Below, piece after piece: positions 8,723-17,393 of a stretch of DNA of 64,000 nt. A model generated the notes under the pieces. It searched no databases. It was not told the origin of the DNA and saw only the letters and a list, made by a program, of their open reading frames with translations. The first letter of the stretch is position 1; each line of letters begins with the position of its first letter. The stretch lies in the NCBI RefSeq assembly GCF_900142465.1, contig NZ_FRAX01000008.1:1-64000 (forward strand), read 5' to 3'. A program made the translations under genes and the position numbers. Source of the stretch: Fibrobacter sp. UWH6. GTDB lineage: Bacteria; Fibrobacterota; Fibrobacteria; Fibrobacterales; Fibrobacteraceae.

Positions 8723-9876
8723 TTATAGCCCTCGAAAAGTTTAAGGGCCAGATTCTGCAGACACATGGAGGCGGTCACGCGGCGGGACTCGATGCGGGAC
8801 ATGGTCTCCTGGACTGCAACCAGTGAAAGTTCAAGGGCGGTGGCATCTACCCGCGGGAAGTTCTCGATACCCACGTTAGCCGTGGTCTCGGGCAAGCGCA
8901 AAGCCGCACCAGCCACCAGGCGGATCAGGTCCGCAATCAGGAAGGAAAGAACTTCGAGGAATCGGTTGGCCTCGTAGGCCTCATCCAGTTCGGCATCCTT
9001 CAAAGTCATAAAAAGGTCGGTGTAGTCCTGCAACAGGGACTTGCGGACGAATTCGGCGGCAAGCTTGCACCAAGTCTTGCTCCGCTTGGCATAGTAGAGA
9101 GCCTTGCCCGGAGAGCCTACAGCCAGGCCCACCACATCGTCGGGAATTTCAACACCTTCGCTAAAGCTATCCTCATCCTGTTCCTCTTCGGAAACCTCGC
9201 CGGCAGAAACCCGGGCACATTCGCTGCGGACCTCGGCATCGGTCAGGGGCAGCAGGTGCAGGGCCAGGCAACGGGAACGGATGGTCTGCAGCATCTTCTC
9301 GCGGGAAGACGTGGTCAAGATGAAATAGGTATCGGGGGGAACGTCTTCCAAAGTCTTCAGGAAGGCGTTGCTGGCCGCCTCGTTCATGCGGTCAGCCTCG
9401 GCAATGATCACCACACGGACGCGGTCACCCTTCATGGCGAATCCACCGGTCATGGAACGGATCAGGTCCACCGAAATAAAGGAGGCAGGGCCAAAAAGGT
9501 CTACGCGGTAAGGGTTCTTCTGGATTTCCTCGATGTAGCCCTTCTTAATATCTTCTACAGTCTTGGCGGTACTGCCGGCGGAAACGTCGGCACCGCTCTT
9601 GGAGTGGGCTTCCTTGGAATCCAGGGGAATAACCCAGCTATTGGTATCGCCGCTGTCCATCGCCATACGGCAGCCAAAGCAGTGGCCGCAAGGGCGTTCG
9701 TCAGGGTTAGAGCACTGCAGAGCCTGAGAAAGCTTCATGGCCAGAGCCTTCTTGCCGATACCGGCAGGACCGTCAATCAGGATTGACTGCGGGAAACGAT
9801 TCTCACGGAGAGCCGACATCAGCCGGATCCTTGCACGTTCCTGGGAGGCGGGGCCATTTAGAATATATTCAATCAT
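8719..9876 (-). CDS. holB: DNA polymerase III delta' subunit (clamp-loader AAA+ ATPase)
   Basis: The delta' subunit forms the clamp loader with DnaX and HolA. The sequence shows a P-loop GPAGIGKKALAMKLS near residue 38, a four-cysteine zinc-binding stretch (CSNPDERPCGHCFGC), a long insertion, and the sensor/SRC motif TSSREKMLQTIRSRCLALHL that supplies the arginine finger. The intact-looking P-loop makes DnaX a minor alternative, but there is no gamma/tau C-terminal extension. It lies 12 bases after the EnvC-like gene and overlaps recJ by four bases. Confidence 0.88.
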   Translation of the reverse strand: MIEYILNGPASQERARIRLMSALRENRFPQSILIDGPAGIGKKALAMKLSQALQCSNPDERPCGHCFGCRMAMDSGDTNSWVIPLDSKEAHSKSGADVSAGSTAKTVEDIKKGYIEEIQKNPYRVDLFGPASFISVDLIRSMTGGFAMKGDRVRVVIIAEADRMNEAASNAFLKTLEDVPPDTYFILTTSSREKMLQTIRSRCLALHLLPLTDAEVRSECARVSAGEVSEEEQDEDSFSEGVEIPDDVVGLAVGSPGKALYYAKRSKTWCKLAAEFVRKSLLQDYTDLFMTLKDAELDEAYEANRFLEVLSFLIADLIRLVAGAALRLPETTANVGIENFPRVDATALELSLVAVQETMSRIESRRVTASMCLQNLALKLFEGYK

Positions 9877-9888
9877 CTACTGCTTTAT

Positions 9889-11262
9889 TTACTGCTTTAA
9901 CCACTGAAGGGGATCCACGGTCTGAGTCCCTTCGCTAACTTGAAAGTACAATTTAATTCCATTTAAGGAAGCAACGTCGCCCACCTCGCCAATTTCTTCG
10001 CAATTTCGGACTTCCTTGCCTTCTTGCACGCGAATAGACTTCATATGACCATACACGGAATAGGTTCCGCCCTGGTGTTCGATAATCACGGAGGGGCCGC
10101 GACCGTCAATTTCGGAGACCATGACCACGGTACCGGCAGAAGCAGCCTTCACCATTTCGCCACGCTTGCCACGGATTTCTACACCCAAATTGCGAGTCAT
10201 GATATGAAGCACCGGATGTTCCTGGAGACCATAATTACTGATGACGTCACCCTTCAAAGGTCTGCACTTAGGTCCCTTTACCGATTCGGCCACCACGACC
10301 TTGGGCTTGGACACCGTCTTCGTATCCTTCTTCTCGGGCTTCTTGCCCTTAGACTTGCCCGCCTTTTCCTTTGCCTTGCGTTCGGCTTCGGCCTTCTTGG
10401 CCGCCTCGATTTCCTTCTTGCGGCGCTCTTCCAGCTTCTTGATCAAGGCCAGCATGGTCTTCTGGTTCTGCTCAAATTCCTTGAGGGCGCGGCGCTGCAT
10501 ATTCTGGTCCTGCTTCAGGGACTTCAACATCCGTTCCTGACCAGACATCTGGCTCACGAGACCCTTTTCTTCGGCAGCTTTCTTGTCGCGCATTTTCTTC
10601 AAGTCAGCCAGATGGTCGGTGGACTGCTGTTTCTTTTCATCACGTTCATAAACCAGCTGCTGCAAGGTTTCCACTTCCTGCTGGTCCTGATTCAAAATTC
10701 GATGTACCCAGTACACCTGTCGATCAGGGTTGCCTTCCTGAGTCAGAAGATTATAAAGGACCTTCGCCTCGTTAGCGCGTCCATTTACATACAAAGTTCT
10801 AATTCTCTTTTTCATGGCCTCCTTTCGTTCCTCGATCTTCTGGTCAAGGGAATCGATATCGGCCTCCAGCTGAACAATGGCGCTTTCCAGCATGTTCTCG
10901 CTCTTGGAAAGTTCGCTGATGTAAGTTCGAGTCTGGTTCAAGTTCTGGTCCAGAAGAGAAATCGTGTTCAGCACGCCCTTCTCTTCGGTTTCAAGGAGAG
11001 CCAGTTCCTGACGTTTCTTGGCCAGGTCGGACTCCAGTTTCTTAAGTGCGTTTTTCTGTTCGCTGATCTGGGCGTCTGTTTTTTTGGTGACCGCCTTAGG
11101 AGCCGCAGACTTTGAGGCGGCCGGCTTACCGGCCGAAGGTTTTGAAGCCGCAGGTTTTGCAGGCGCAGATTTCGCAGCAGGTTTTGCAGGCGCAGCCTTT
11201 CCATTGGGAGCGGCAAAGCCTACACCCACCAGAAAGCACAACAGCAAGACCAAAAAACGCAT
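9889..11262 (-). CDS. envC: EnvC-like murein hydrolase activator with degenerate LytM domain
   Basis: A 457-residue exported protein with a signal peptide (MRFLVLLLCFLVGVGFA), an Ala/Lys/Pro-rich low-complexity linker (to about residue 60), a long coiled coil (about 60-300), a Lys-rich hinge and a C-terminal M23/LytM fold (about 335-457). The zinc ligands of active LytM enzymes look lost: the H-x-G-x-D motif reads NLGVEI and the final H-x-H reads KLYF. E. coli EnvC also has a degenerate LytM domain, works with FtsEX and activates amidases. The ftsX gene lies six bases upstream, which supports this role; the gene name is by analogy. Confidence 0.85.
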   Translation of the reverse strand: MRFLVLLLCFLVGVGFAAPNGKAAPAKPAAKSAPAKPAASKPSAGKPAASKSAAPKAVTKKTDAQISEQKNALKKLESDLAKKRQELALLETEEKGVLNTISLLDQNLNQTRTYISELSKSENMLESAIVQLEADIDSLDQKIEERKEAMKKRIRTLYVNGRANEAKVLYNLLTQEGNPDRQVYWVHRILNQDQQEVETLQQLVYERDEKKQQSTDHLADLKKMRDKKAAEEKGLVSQMSGQERMLKSLKQDQNMQRRALKEFEQNQKTMLALIKKLEERRKKEIEAAKKAEAERKAKEKAGKSKGKKPEKKDTKTVSKPKVVVAESVKGPKCRPLKGDVISNYGLQEHPVLHIMTRNLGVEIRGKRGEMVKAASAGTVVMVSEIDGRGPSVIIEHQGGTYSVYGHMKSIRVQEGKEVRNCEEIGEVGDVASLNGIKLYFQVSEGTQTVDPLQWLKQ

Positions 11263-11268
11263 GAAGCC

Positions 11269-12156
11269 CTATTCCTGTTCGTTACGCTTGACCATCAGGA
11301 ACCGGCGAACAGTCCTAAAGCTGAAATAACCCGACAGGGCCGTCACCAGCAAGACCACCAGCGCCAAGACAAGACCCAGCCCATCCAGGTAAGTCCAGAC
11401 AATCGGGAAAGCCTGCGTCACGGAATTGACCAGCGTCATCAAGAGGATCACCGCAAGACCGCTACCCACAAGGCCCTGAATCACGCCCTGCAGCACAAAG
11501 GGGAACTCGATAAAGAAATAGCTTCCGCCGGCGTACTTCATGTTCTCTACCAGCAGCTGGCGAGAGAACAGCGAAAGGCGAACGGAATTACAGATGATCA
11601 GCGACAGCGTCACCAGCAGCAACACGCTAATACAGACGGGCCAGAAAACCAGTTTGAATTTCCAGGCCGCAAATTTTTCAACCCATTCCACAGGCGCCTG
11701 GACTTCCTCGAAAAATTCTTCCTGGGCCAGGGCATTCCGCAAAGTCACCAGGTCGGCAGGATTCTGGCTAGCCTCATCCAGGGTCACCCTGAAAAACGGA
11801 GGAATGGGGTTCCCTTCCACAAGGTCCAGCATCTCACCCGAGAAATGGTTGCGGAAATCCGCCAGGGCGGAATCGGCACTGATAAAGGAAACGGAATCGA
11901 TATGCTTGGTATGCTGCAGGCGGGTCTGTATAACTTTTATGGAATCCATCGAAAGGGATTCGGGCAGGAAAGCCTCGATTGCATACAGGTTCCGCTCCGT
12001 AGACATCAGACGCACAACACCACCCAAAACGGTGATGGAAGCCGAAAGCAATAGGGAACAGAGAAAGATTGTGACCAACGAAGGCAAGATCACCGTACGG
12101 TGTTGCCTCATTCCTCTAAAAGATTCTGATATTAAGTAGCCGAGTTGTCCAAGCAC
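11269..12156 (-). CDS. ftsX: cell division protein FtsX
   Basis: A 295-residue ABC-transporter-like membrane protein. It has one N-terminal helix (TVILPSLVTIFLCSLLL), a periplasmic domain of about 110 residues, and three C-terminal helices, as in FtsX. The periplasmic domain contacts EnvC-type activators, which fits the next gene. The first start codon is GTG with no good ribosome-binding site, so the start is uncertain. FtsE, its ATPase partner, is not in this window. Confidence 0.88.
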   Translation of the reverse strand: MLGQLGYLISESFRGMRQHRTVILPSLVTIFLCSLLLSASITVLGGVVRLMSTERNLYAIEAFLPESLSMDSIKVIQTRLQHTKHIDSVSFISADSALADFRNHFSGEMLDLVEGNPIPPFFRVTLDEASQNPADLVTLRNALAQEEFFEEVQAPVEWVEKFAAWKFKLVFWPVCISVLLLVTLSLIICNSVRLSLFSRQLLVENMKYAGGSYFFIEFPFVLQGVIQGLVGSGLAVILLMTLVNSVTQAFPIVWTYLDGLGLVLALVVLLVTALSGYFSFRTVRRFLMVKRNEQE

Positions 12157-12202
12157 GGGTTGAATAATAACTAAATTTTCAAGAGTTCTTTACGGGGCGA
12201 CA

Positions 12203-13219
12203 ATGGGAAATATCGTAATAAAGATAACAGCACTAGTCTTTGGCATAGCCCTCTGGTTTCTTGTCATTTCACAGAAGGACTTCCAGCTTTCCATGGAAGT
12301 TCCCCTGCACTTCGTGAAACTTCACGAGAACATGGCCATCGCCTCTAAACCGCCCCACACCTTGCACATTACCGTAGAAGGCAAGTCCTGGGATTTGATC
12401 CGTCTGCGCCACCAGATGAACAAGGACAAACAGAATTCCGTAGCCATGGTGGTAGACCTGCAGAACGCCGAACTAGGCGGAACCCGAATCCACCTGGACG
12501 CCCACAACTTCGTGGCCCCCGGATTCCCCGACATCCGCTTTGTGGAACCCGACAACCAGCTTATCTTTATCGACCTGGAAATCGACACCCGCATCGTCCG
12601 TAACGTTCCCATCAAGTCTAACGTAAATTTCAACGCCGCCCAGGGTTACCTGCTGGCCGACGATCCCGCCATCCTCCCCGAAGAGCTTAAGGTTTCCGGC
12701 GCCCGTAATGCCCTCACCCGCATTATCGACATTCCCACAGACTCTGTCAACTACGATACCCTCCGTAAGAGCGGCAAGTTCAAAGTCCCCCTGAATTTCG
12801 CATCTCTTCCATCCTTCGTAAAGCCCAGCGATTCCACAGTGACCATCGCCGTGAACATCCAGAAGATGGACAGCAAGACTTTCCAGAATATTCCCGTCAG
12901 CCTGATTGGTTTCTTCGACAAGAAGATCTACTCCCTGAACCCCGACACCGTATCCGTAGAAATTACCGGCGGCGAACAGGTACTGGATTCCATCTCGTCA
13001 AAGGACATCGAACTGATACTGGAATTCAACCGATTTGCAATTGAAGACGCCGACAGCCTGGCCCCCACCGTCAAGCTTACGCTGCCCCCCAGCGTAAACC
13101 GCGAAATGTCCATCAAGGCTATCCAGATCAAGCCCGAAAAGGTTCGCCTGAACAAGGTAGAAGTCAAGCCGGCCGTCACCGAGAATCCCGAAGAAACAGT
13201 CCAGGAGGCCACACCATGA
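12203..13219 (+). CDS. YbbR-like domain protein
   Basis: A 338-residue protein with an N-terminal membrane anchor (VIKITALVFGIALWFLVI) followed by tandem YbbR-like beta domains (for example TRIIDIPTDSVNYDTLRKSGKFKV) and a Pro/Glu-rich tail. In Firmicutes the YbbR protein CdaR modulates the diadenylate cyclase CdaA; no cyclase gene is visible here, so only the fold is asserted. It is divergent from ftsX across 46 bases and its stop overlaps the tsaD ATG. Confidence 0.8.
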   Translation: MGNIVIKITALVFGIALWFLVISQKDFQLSMEVPLHFVKLHENMAIASKPPHTLHITVEGKSWDLIRLRHQMNKDKQNSVAMVVDLQNAELGGTRIHLDAHNFVAPGFPDIRFVEPDNQLIFIDLEIDTRIVRNVPIKSNVNFNAAQGYLLADDPAILPEELKVSGARNALTRIIDIPTDSVNYDTLRKSGKFKVPLNFASLPSFVKPSDSTVTIAVNIQKMDSKTFQNIPVSLIGFFDKKIYSLNPDTVSVEITGGEQVLDSISSKDIELILEFNRFAIEDADSLAPTVKLTLPPSVNREMSIKAIQIKPEKVRLNKVEVKPAVTENPEETVQEATP

Positions 13220-14223
13220 TTTGGCTTGGAATTGAATCCAGCTGCGACGAAACAGCCTGCGCCATCTTGCAGGATGACCCGCTGAAAGTGCTTTCCAACC
13301 CGCTGTACAGCCAGATCGACGAACACGCCCTCTATGGCGGCGTGGTTCCCGAAATCGCAGCCCGCGCCCACCTGCAGAAAATTGTTCCCGTCGCCGAAGC
13401 CGCCGTCAAGGAAGCAGGCATCAAGATGGAAGACATCGACGCCATCGCCTACACCACAGGCCCGGGCCTTATGGGACCTCTCCTTGTGGGCGCAAGCTTC
13501 GCCAAGGGTCTTGCCCGCGACTTGCAGATTCCCGCCTACGGCATCAACCACCTGGAAGGCCACCTGGCTGCCGCCTGGTTGAGCCACCCCGAAATCGAGC
13601 CGCCCTTCCTGACACTTACGGTATCCGGCGGCCACACGGAACTGGTGTTGGAAGAACCGGGATTCAAGTACACAAGCATCGGACGCACCCGCGACGACGC
13701 TGCCGGCGAAGCCTTCGACAAGTGCGGAAAGCTTCTGGGTCTCAAGTACCCTGCAGGCGCCACCATCAGCAAGCTGGGTGCCAATGGCAACCGCAAGTTC
13801 GTCGAATTTCCCCGAGCCCTCCGCTCCCACGACAACTGCGAATTTTCCTTTAGCGGCCTGAAGACCGCCGTGCTGCGCTATACCGAAACTCACGATCCGG
13901 AATACATCCAGCAGAACCTGGGCGACATCTGCGCCTCCCTGGAAGACGCCATCGTGGATAGCCTGGTGACCAAGACCATCAACGCCCTCAAGAAGACCAA
14001 GATGAAGACTTTGGTCATGGGCGGTGGTGTCAGTGCCAACGCCTGGCTCCGCACCCGACTGCAAGACTATTGCGGCAAACACGGCATCAAGTTCCTAGTT
14101 CCCGACCGCAGCCTCAGTACCGACAACGGCGCCATGATCGCCGCTGCAGCCATCCGCCGAGTCCGCCAGAATATGCTGACCTCCATTGACGTAGTCAAGC
14201 CCTGGATGCCTCTAGCCCAGTAG
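13216..14223 (+). CDS. tsaD: tRNA N6-adenosine threonylcarbamoyltransferase TsaD
   Basis: TsaD, with TsaB and TsaE, transfers threonylcarbamoyl to A37 of ANN-decoding tRNAs. Visible are the ASKHA N terminus (GIESSCDETACAI), the metal-binding histidines in HLEGHLAAAW, the nucleotide-binding VSGGHTELV and the late GGGVSAN motif. Its 335 residues match the family. Its ATG overlaps the stop of the YbbR gene (ATGA), so translation is probably coupled. Confidence 0.96.
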   Translation: MIWLGIESSCDETACAILQDDPLKVLSNPLYSQIDEHALYGGVVPEIAARAHLQKIVPVAEAAVKEAGIKMEDIDAIAYTTGPGLMGPLLVGASFAKGLARDLQIPAYGINHLEGHLAAAWLSHPEIEPPFLTLTVSGGHTELVLEEPGFKYTSIGRTRDDAAGEAFDKCGKLLGLKYPAGATISKLGANGNRKFVEFPRALRSHDNCEFSFSGLKTAVLRYTETHDPEYIQQNLGDICASLEDAIVDSLVTKTINALKKTKMKTLVMGGGVSANAWLRTRLQDYCGKHGIKFLVPDRSLSTDNGAMIAAAAIRRVRQNMLTSIDVVKPWMPLAQ

Positions 14224-14257
14224 CCCTAGATACCTGCGGTTTTACCAAAAAAATCGG

Positions 14258-14287
14258 ATCCTCCTGTTCCAATCAGAAGGATTTTTC
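14258..14287 (+). terminator. terminator of tsaD
   Basis: ATCCTCCTG (14258-14266) pairs with CAGAAGGAT (14274-14282) with one mismatch and runs into TTTTTC. Confidence 0.7.
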
Positions 14288-14373
14288 GTATCCTGGCAAC
14301 GTCTTCGTGTATTTTTTCGCACAAACTTTTGCACACCCCTCTTTTCGATTGCGTTTGTAAGTATATTATGAAC

Positions 14374-14847
14374 ATGAATTGCCCTGCTTTCAAAATTTCT
14401 CTGTTTACAGTGACCCTGGCAAGCCTCCTCTGGGCCCAGGATCTTTCTAAACCTGTAAACGACGTAGATGTGTTCCGCCCCGAAAAGCGCGAAACCCAGG
14501 TGCAATTGGTCGACTCCACCAAGAACAACGCCGTGACGCTGAACGTGGACATCTTTGCCGATGGCATGGTAGGCTCCTACTACATCCTGTGGGATGAGGT
14601 GGACCTTTCCGAAGACATCAAGAAGATGATGACCACCCGCGATTTCGCCCGCGACGAATTCTTTATGCAGAACATCGACCGCGAGCAATTCGAACAGGAA
14701 CGACTGCTGCAGCTCTTCGAAGACAAGAAGCGTGAATACTTCGCCATCTTCCCCGAAGAGGCCCTGAAGATGCTGGAAGACCAGAAAAAGGATGACCTGG
14801 TCGAGACAGAACTCGATCCCAAGAAAGACGAGCCCAAGGCTCAGTAA
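14374..14847 (+). CDS. small exported protein, unknown function
   Basis: A protein of about 157 residues with a signal peptide (MNCPAFKISLFTVTLASL, cleavage near WAQ) and a charged, largely helical acidic/basic mature part (KKDDLVETELDPKKDEPKA at the end). No family recognised. Starts at 14329, 14368 and 14374 are in frame. A TATATT box at 14362-14367 touches the second, so a transcript starting near 14374 would be leaderless; no ribosome-binding site is seen. It ends two bases before birA. Confidence 0.6.
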   Translation: MNCPAFKISLFTVTLASLLWAQDLSKPVNDVDVFRPEKRETQVQLVDSTKNNAVTLNVDIFADGMVGSYYILWDEVDLSEDIKKMMTTRDFARDEFFMQNIDREQFEQERLLQLFEDKKREYFAIFPEEALKMLEDQKKDDLVETELDPKKDEPKAQ

Positions 14848-14849
14848 GA

Positions 14850-15728
14850 ATGTTTTCTACGGAACCAAATTTTGACCGCTGGAAACTGACCGGCTTCGCC
14901 GGCCAGAACGCATACCTTTTGGAGACAGTCGAGAGTACACACTCTCTTATGAAACAGCAGGCAGCCACGGGCAAAATACAGCCTGGCGCCCTCGTTGTCG
15001 CCAACCAGCAAACCGCAGGCCGAGGCCGCCACGAACGCACATGGGCCTCCCCCGCCAACGAGAACCTCTATTTCAACATCCTGATTCCGCTAGAGGGAAT
15101 CGCCCTCTCCAAGGCACCGCAAATCACTCAGGTCGCCGCCCTCACCTTCGCAGAAACATTCCGCGACATCCAGGACGAATCCGGCACCGCACCGCAGCTG
15201 GGACGCGTCACCGTCAAGTGGCCCAACGACATCCTCTGCGGCAAGAGCAAGTTCTGCGGCATCCTGGCAGAAATCGTCTTTGTACCCGGCGAAACCGTAG
15301 ACGGCAAGCGCCAACCGCCCAGACCCGCAGTCAACATGGGCATAGGCATCAACGTCAACAGCGATCCCGCAAACTACGCCTTTCTAAACCGCCCCGTCAC
15401 CACCCTAAAAGAAATCGCAGGCGGCCGCCAGATCAACCGCGAAAAATTACTGCAGGCCCTCGTAGGTAACCTGGAGCGTGCCATAGGCCAGTTCCGCGCC
15501 TTCGGACTTTCTCCCTGGATTGAAGCCTGGCGCAAGATGGACCAGTTCATCGGCGCCCGGGGCACCATCGTGGTCAACAACAACTGCACCGACGAAAACC
15601 GCGACAGCGGCGCAGGCTCCATCAAAAAATCGGGCCGCATTCTCGACATGCAACCCGACGGAAGTCTACTATTCGAAACCGACGACGGCACCGTAGAAAC
15701 GGTCTACTCCGCCGACCTTGAAATTTGA
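14850..15728 (+). CDS. birA: biotin--[acetyl-CoA-carboxylase] ligase
   Basis: It attaches biotin to carrier domains via biotinyl-AMP. Key motifs are visible: ESTHSLM near the N terminus, the biotinyl-AMP loop GRGRHERTW, KWPNDILCG with the catalytic Lys region, and a C-terminal SH3-like domain. There is no N-terminal winged-helix domain, so it should be the monofunctional ligase, not a repressor. It is convergent with the next gene with a one-base gap. Confidence 0.92.
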   Translation: MFSTEPNFDRWKLTGFAGQNAYLLETVESTHSLMKQQAATGKIQPGALVVANQQTAGRGRHERTWASPANENLYFNILIPLEGIALSKAPQITQVAALTFAETFRDIQDESGTAPQLGRVTVKWPNDILCGKSKFCGILAEIVFVPGETVDGKRQPPRPAVNMGIGINVNSDPANYAFLNRPVTTLKEIAGGRQINREKLLQALVGNLERAIGQFRAFGLSPWIEAWRKMDQFIGARGTIVVNNNCTDENRDSGAGSIKKSGRILDMQPDGSLLFETDDGTVETVYSADLEI

Positions 15729-15729
15729 C

Positions 15730-15963
15730 TTATTTTCTCTTTGTCTTAAAGAATACGCTACCGACCAGCGCCACTGCCAGCACCACGATCATGGCAGTGA
15801 GCCCCATGTCCAGCAAATTCTGGTAAGCCTCGAACTTTCCACTCTCGATCATCAGGATGATAATCAGTGCAAGGACGGCTCCCAGGGAACCCAGACGTTC
15901 AAACATCTTGATCTTGTCTTCGTTATCAAACTTCTTCGGACCGTTACCACTAATAAAGGACAT
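15730..15963 (-). CDS. small two-helix membrane protein
   Basis: A 77-residue protein with two predicted membrane helices (LGSLGAVLALIIILMI and LTAMIVVLAVALVGSVFF) separated by a short loop and ending in KTKRK. Function unknown. Two ATGs six bases apart compete; the downstream one has GGGAGG eight bases upstream and is preferred. It overlaps the 3' end of the ubiA-type gene, so it belongs to the menaquinone operon. Confidence 0.65.
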   Translation of the reverse strand: MSFISGNGPKKFDNEDKIKMFERLGSLGAVLALIIILMIESGKFEAYQNLLDMGLTAMIVVLAVALVGSVFFKTKRK

Positions 15964-16843
15964 TGACATCGCCTCCCATTAAAATCCAGACGAAGAGACC
16001 CACCATGACCAACACACTGATGGTGACATTGGCCAAGAAGAAATCACGGTTCATCGCATCCAGATCGTCAGACTTTCTAAACAAGTGAATATAAAATACC
16101 GCGGCAGCCATCAGGGCCGTTACAGCCCACCAGGCTACACCCATCTGCCAAATAAAGCCGAAAGCCACACAAAGGGCAAGCATGGCCATATGACTCCAGA
16201 AGGCAATCTGCAAGGAACGCTTACGGCCAAATCTTGCCGGCACGGAATGCAATCCCATCTGGCGGTCAATCTCTTCATCCTGTGTGGCGTAGATAATGTC
16301 GAAGCCCCCCATCCAGAGCATCAGAATCATCAGCAAGAAAATGGGGAACAGCGCGAATTCGCCTCGGATAGCAATCCAGGCACCCAGGGGGCTCATGCCG
16401 ATGGCAAATCCCAAGAACCAATGGCAAAGCCAGCTAAAGCGTTTCCAGTAGGAATAGGACAACAGCAATAGCCACACAGGCAAGGCCAACAAACCGGCCA
16501 GAGGCTGCAACAGCGCCGCAAACAGAACGAACAGAACGCCGTTTACCGCCAAAAAGGCAATCACCGATTTCTTGCTCAAGCGTCCATCGGGCAGGTGGCG
16601 CTTGGCCGTGCGAGGATTCTTGGCATCGATATCTGCATCGGCAATGCGGTTAAAACTCATGGCGCTGTTACGGGCCGTTACCATGCAAAGCACAATAAGC
16701 ACCACGATGCGGGCAGTCTCCTGCCAACTCATATCACGGAAACCATTTGCAGCCACCCACATGGATCCCAGCGCAAAAGGCATGGCGAACAGCGAATGAC
16801 TCAAACGAACCAGGTGACCGAATTCAAGAATCTTATTTAACAT
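15950..16843 (-). CDS. UbiA-family prenyltransferase (menaquinone, MqnP-like)
   Basis: A polytopic prenyltransferase that joins a polyprenyl chain to an aromatic quinone precursor. Both Asp-rich motifs are visible: NRIADADIDAKN and, about 110 residues later, DEEIDRQMG, set among about eight hydrophobic helices. The 297 residues match UbiA/MqnP. Because futalosine-route genes (mqnD, mqnB) are in this window, a role like MqnP is more likely than ubiquinone synthesis; that is inference. The ATG at 16843 is preferred over a TTG three bases earlier. It overlaps ubiX by 11 bases. Confidence 0.88.
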   Translation of the reverse strand: MLNKILEFGHLVRLSHSLFAMPFALGSMWVAANGFRDMSWQETARIVVLIVLCMVTARNSAMSFNRIADADIDAKNPRTAKRHLPDGRLSKKSVIAFLAVNGVLFVLFAALLQPLAGLLALPVWLLLLSYSYWKRFSWLCHWFLGFAIGMSPLGAWIAIRGEFALFPIFLLMILMLWMGGFDIIYATQDEEIDRQMGLHSVPARFGRKRSLQIAFWSHMAMLALCVAFGFIWQMGVAWWAVTALMAAAVFYIHLFRKSDDLDAMNRDFFLANVTISVLVMVGLFVWILMGGDVNVLY

Positions 16844-17393
16844 CAACTTTCTTCCATGGTTCTACAATTTTCGTTTCTTCTCCCAGGTGTTTCAAAATTT
16901 TCGCCACCACCGTATCCACCAGTTCCTCCATCGTCGTAGGCTTGCTGTAGAACTGGGGGCTCGCGGCAATCACAACCGCTCCCGCGCGAGTCAGACGTTC
17001 CATATTTTCCAGGTGGATTAAATTATAGGGCATCTCCCGCGGAACCACAATCAGAGGGCGGCGTTCCTTCAGGCATACATCCGCCGAACGGACCAACAAA
17101 TTGTCAGATGTACCTGCCGCCATTCTCCCCAAAGTTCCCATGGAACAGGGCACCACTACCATGCCTGCATAATCGGCGCTACCGCTGGCACATTCCGCAA
17201 AAAAATCATTCACGTCAGGAAGTTCATCGCAGTAATCGTACAGAGATTCCTGCCCCTCGTAGGCCACCACTTCGCGACCCGGGGAAGTCACCAGGGCCGT
17301 CACATGATGCCCCAGTTTCTTGAGATGCATTGCAGTGCGGGTCGCATAGATAGCGCCGCTAGCACCCGTCACGCCCAGAATATAACGGCTCAC
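16833..17393 (-). CDS. ubiX: UbiX-family flavin prenyltransferase
   Basis: UbiX makes prenylated FMN, the cofactor of UbiD-type decarboxylases; in the futalosine route a UbiX/UbiD-type pair is used. The flavoprotein N terminus SRYILGVTGASGAIYA, the later PCSMGTLGRMAAGTSDNL and VVPREMP are family hallmarks. The start is a GTG that overlaps the ubiE stop as GTGA, giving 186 residues; a longer in-frame start would overlap ubiE by over 70 bases and is unlikely. No UbiD homologue lies in the window. Confidence 0.92.
   Translation of the reverse strand: MSRYILGVTGASGAIYATRTAMHLKKLGHHVTALVTSPGREVVAYEGQESLYDYCDELPDVNDFFAECASGSADYAGMVVVPCSMGTLGRMAAGTSDNLLVRSADVCLKERRPLIVVPREMPYNLIHLENMERLTRAGAVVIAASPQFYSKPTTMEELVDTVVAKILKHLGEETKIVEPWKKVDVK

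Noticed and set aside
6686-8728. A 680-codon open frame on the plus strand opposite recJ
   Set aside because: The minus strand encodes a complete RecJ with all DHH motifs; the plus frame is a His/Gly-rich shadow.
9889-11262. Active M23 endopeptidase
   Set aside because: The expected zinc ligands are replaced, so an activator role is more likely than hydrolysis.
14850-15728. Bifunctional biotin repressor
   Set aside because: The protein begins directly with the catalytic domain; there is no N-terminal winged helix.
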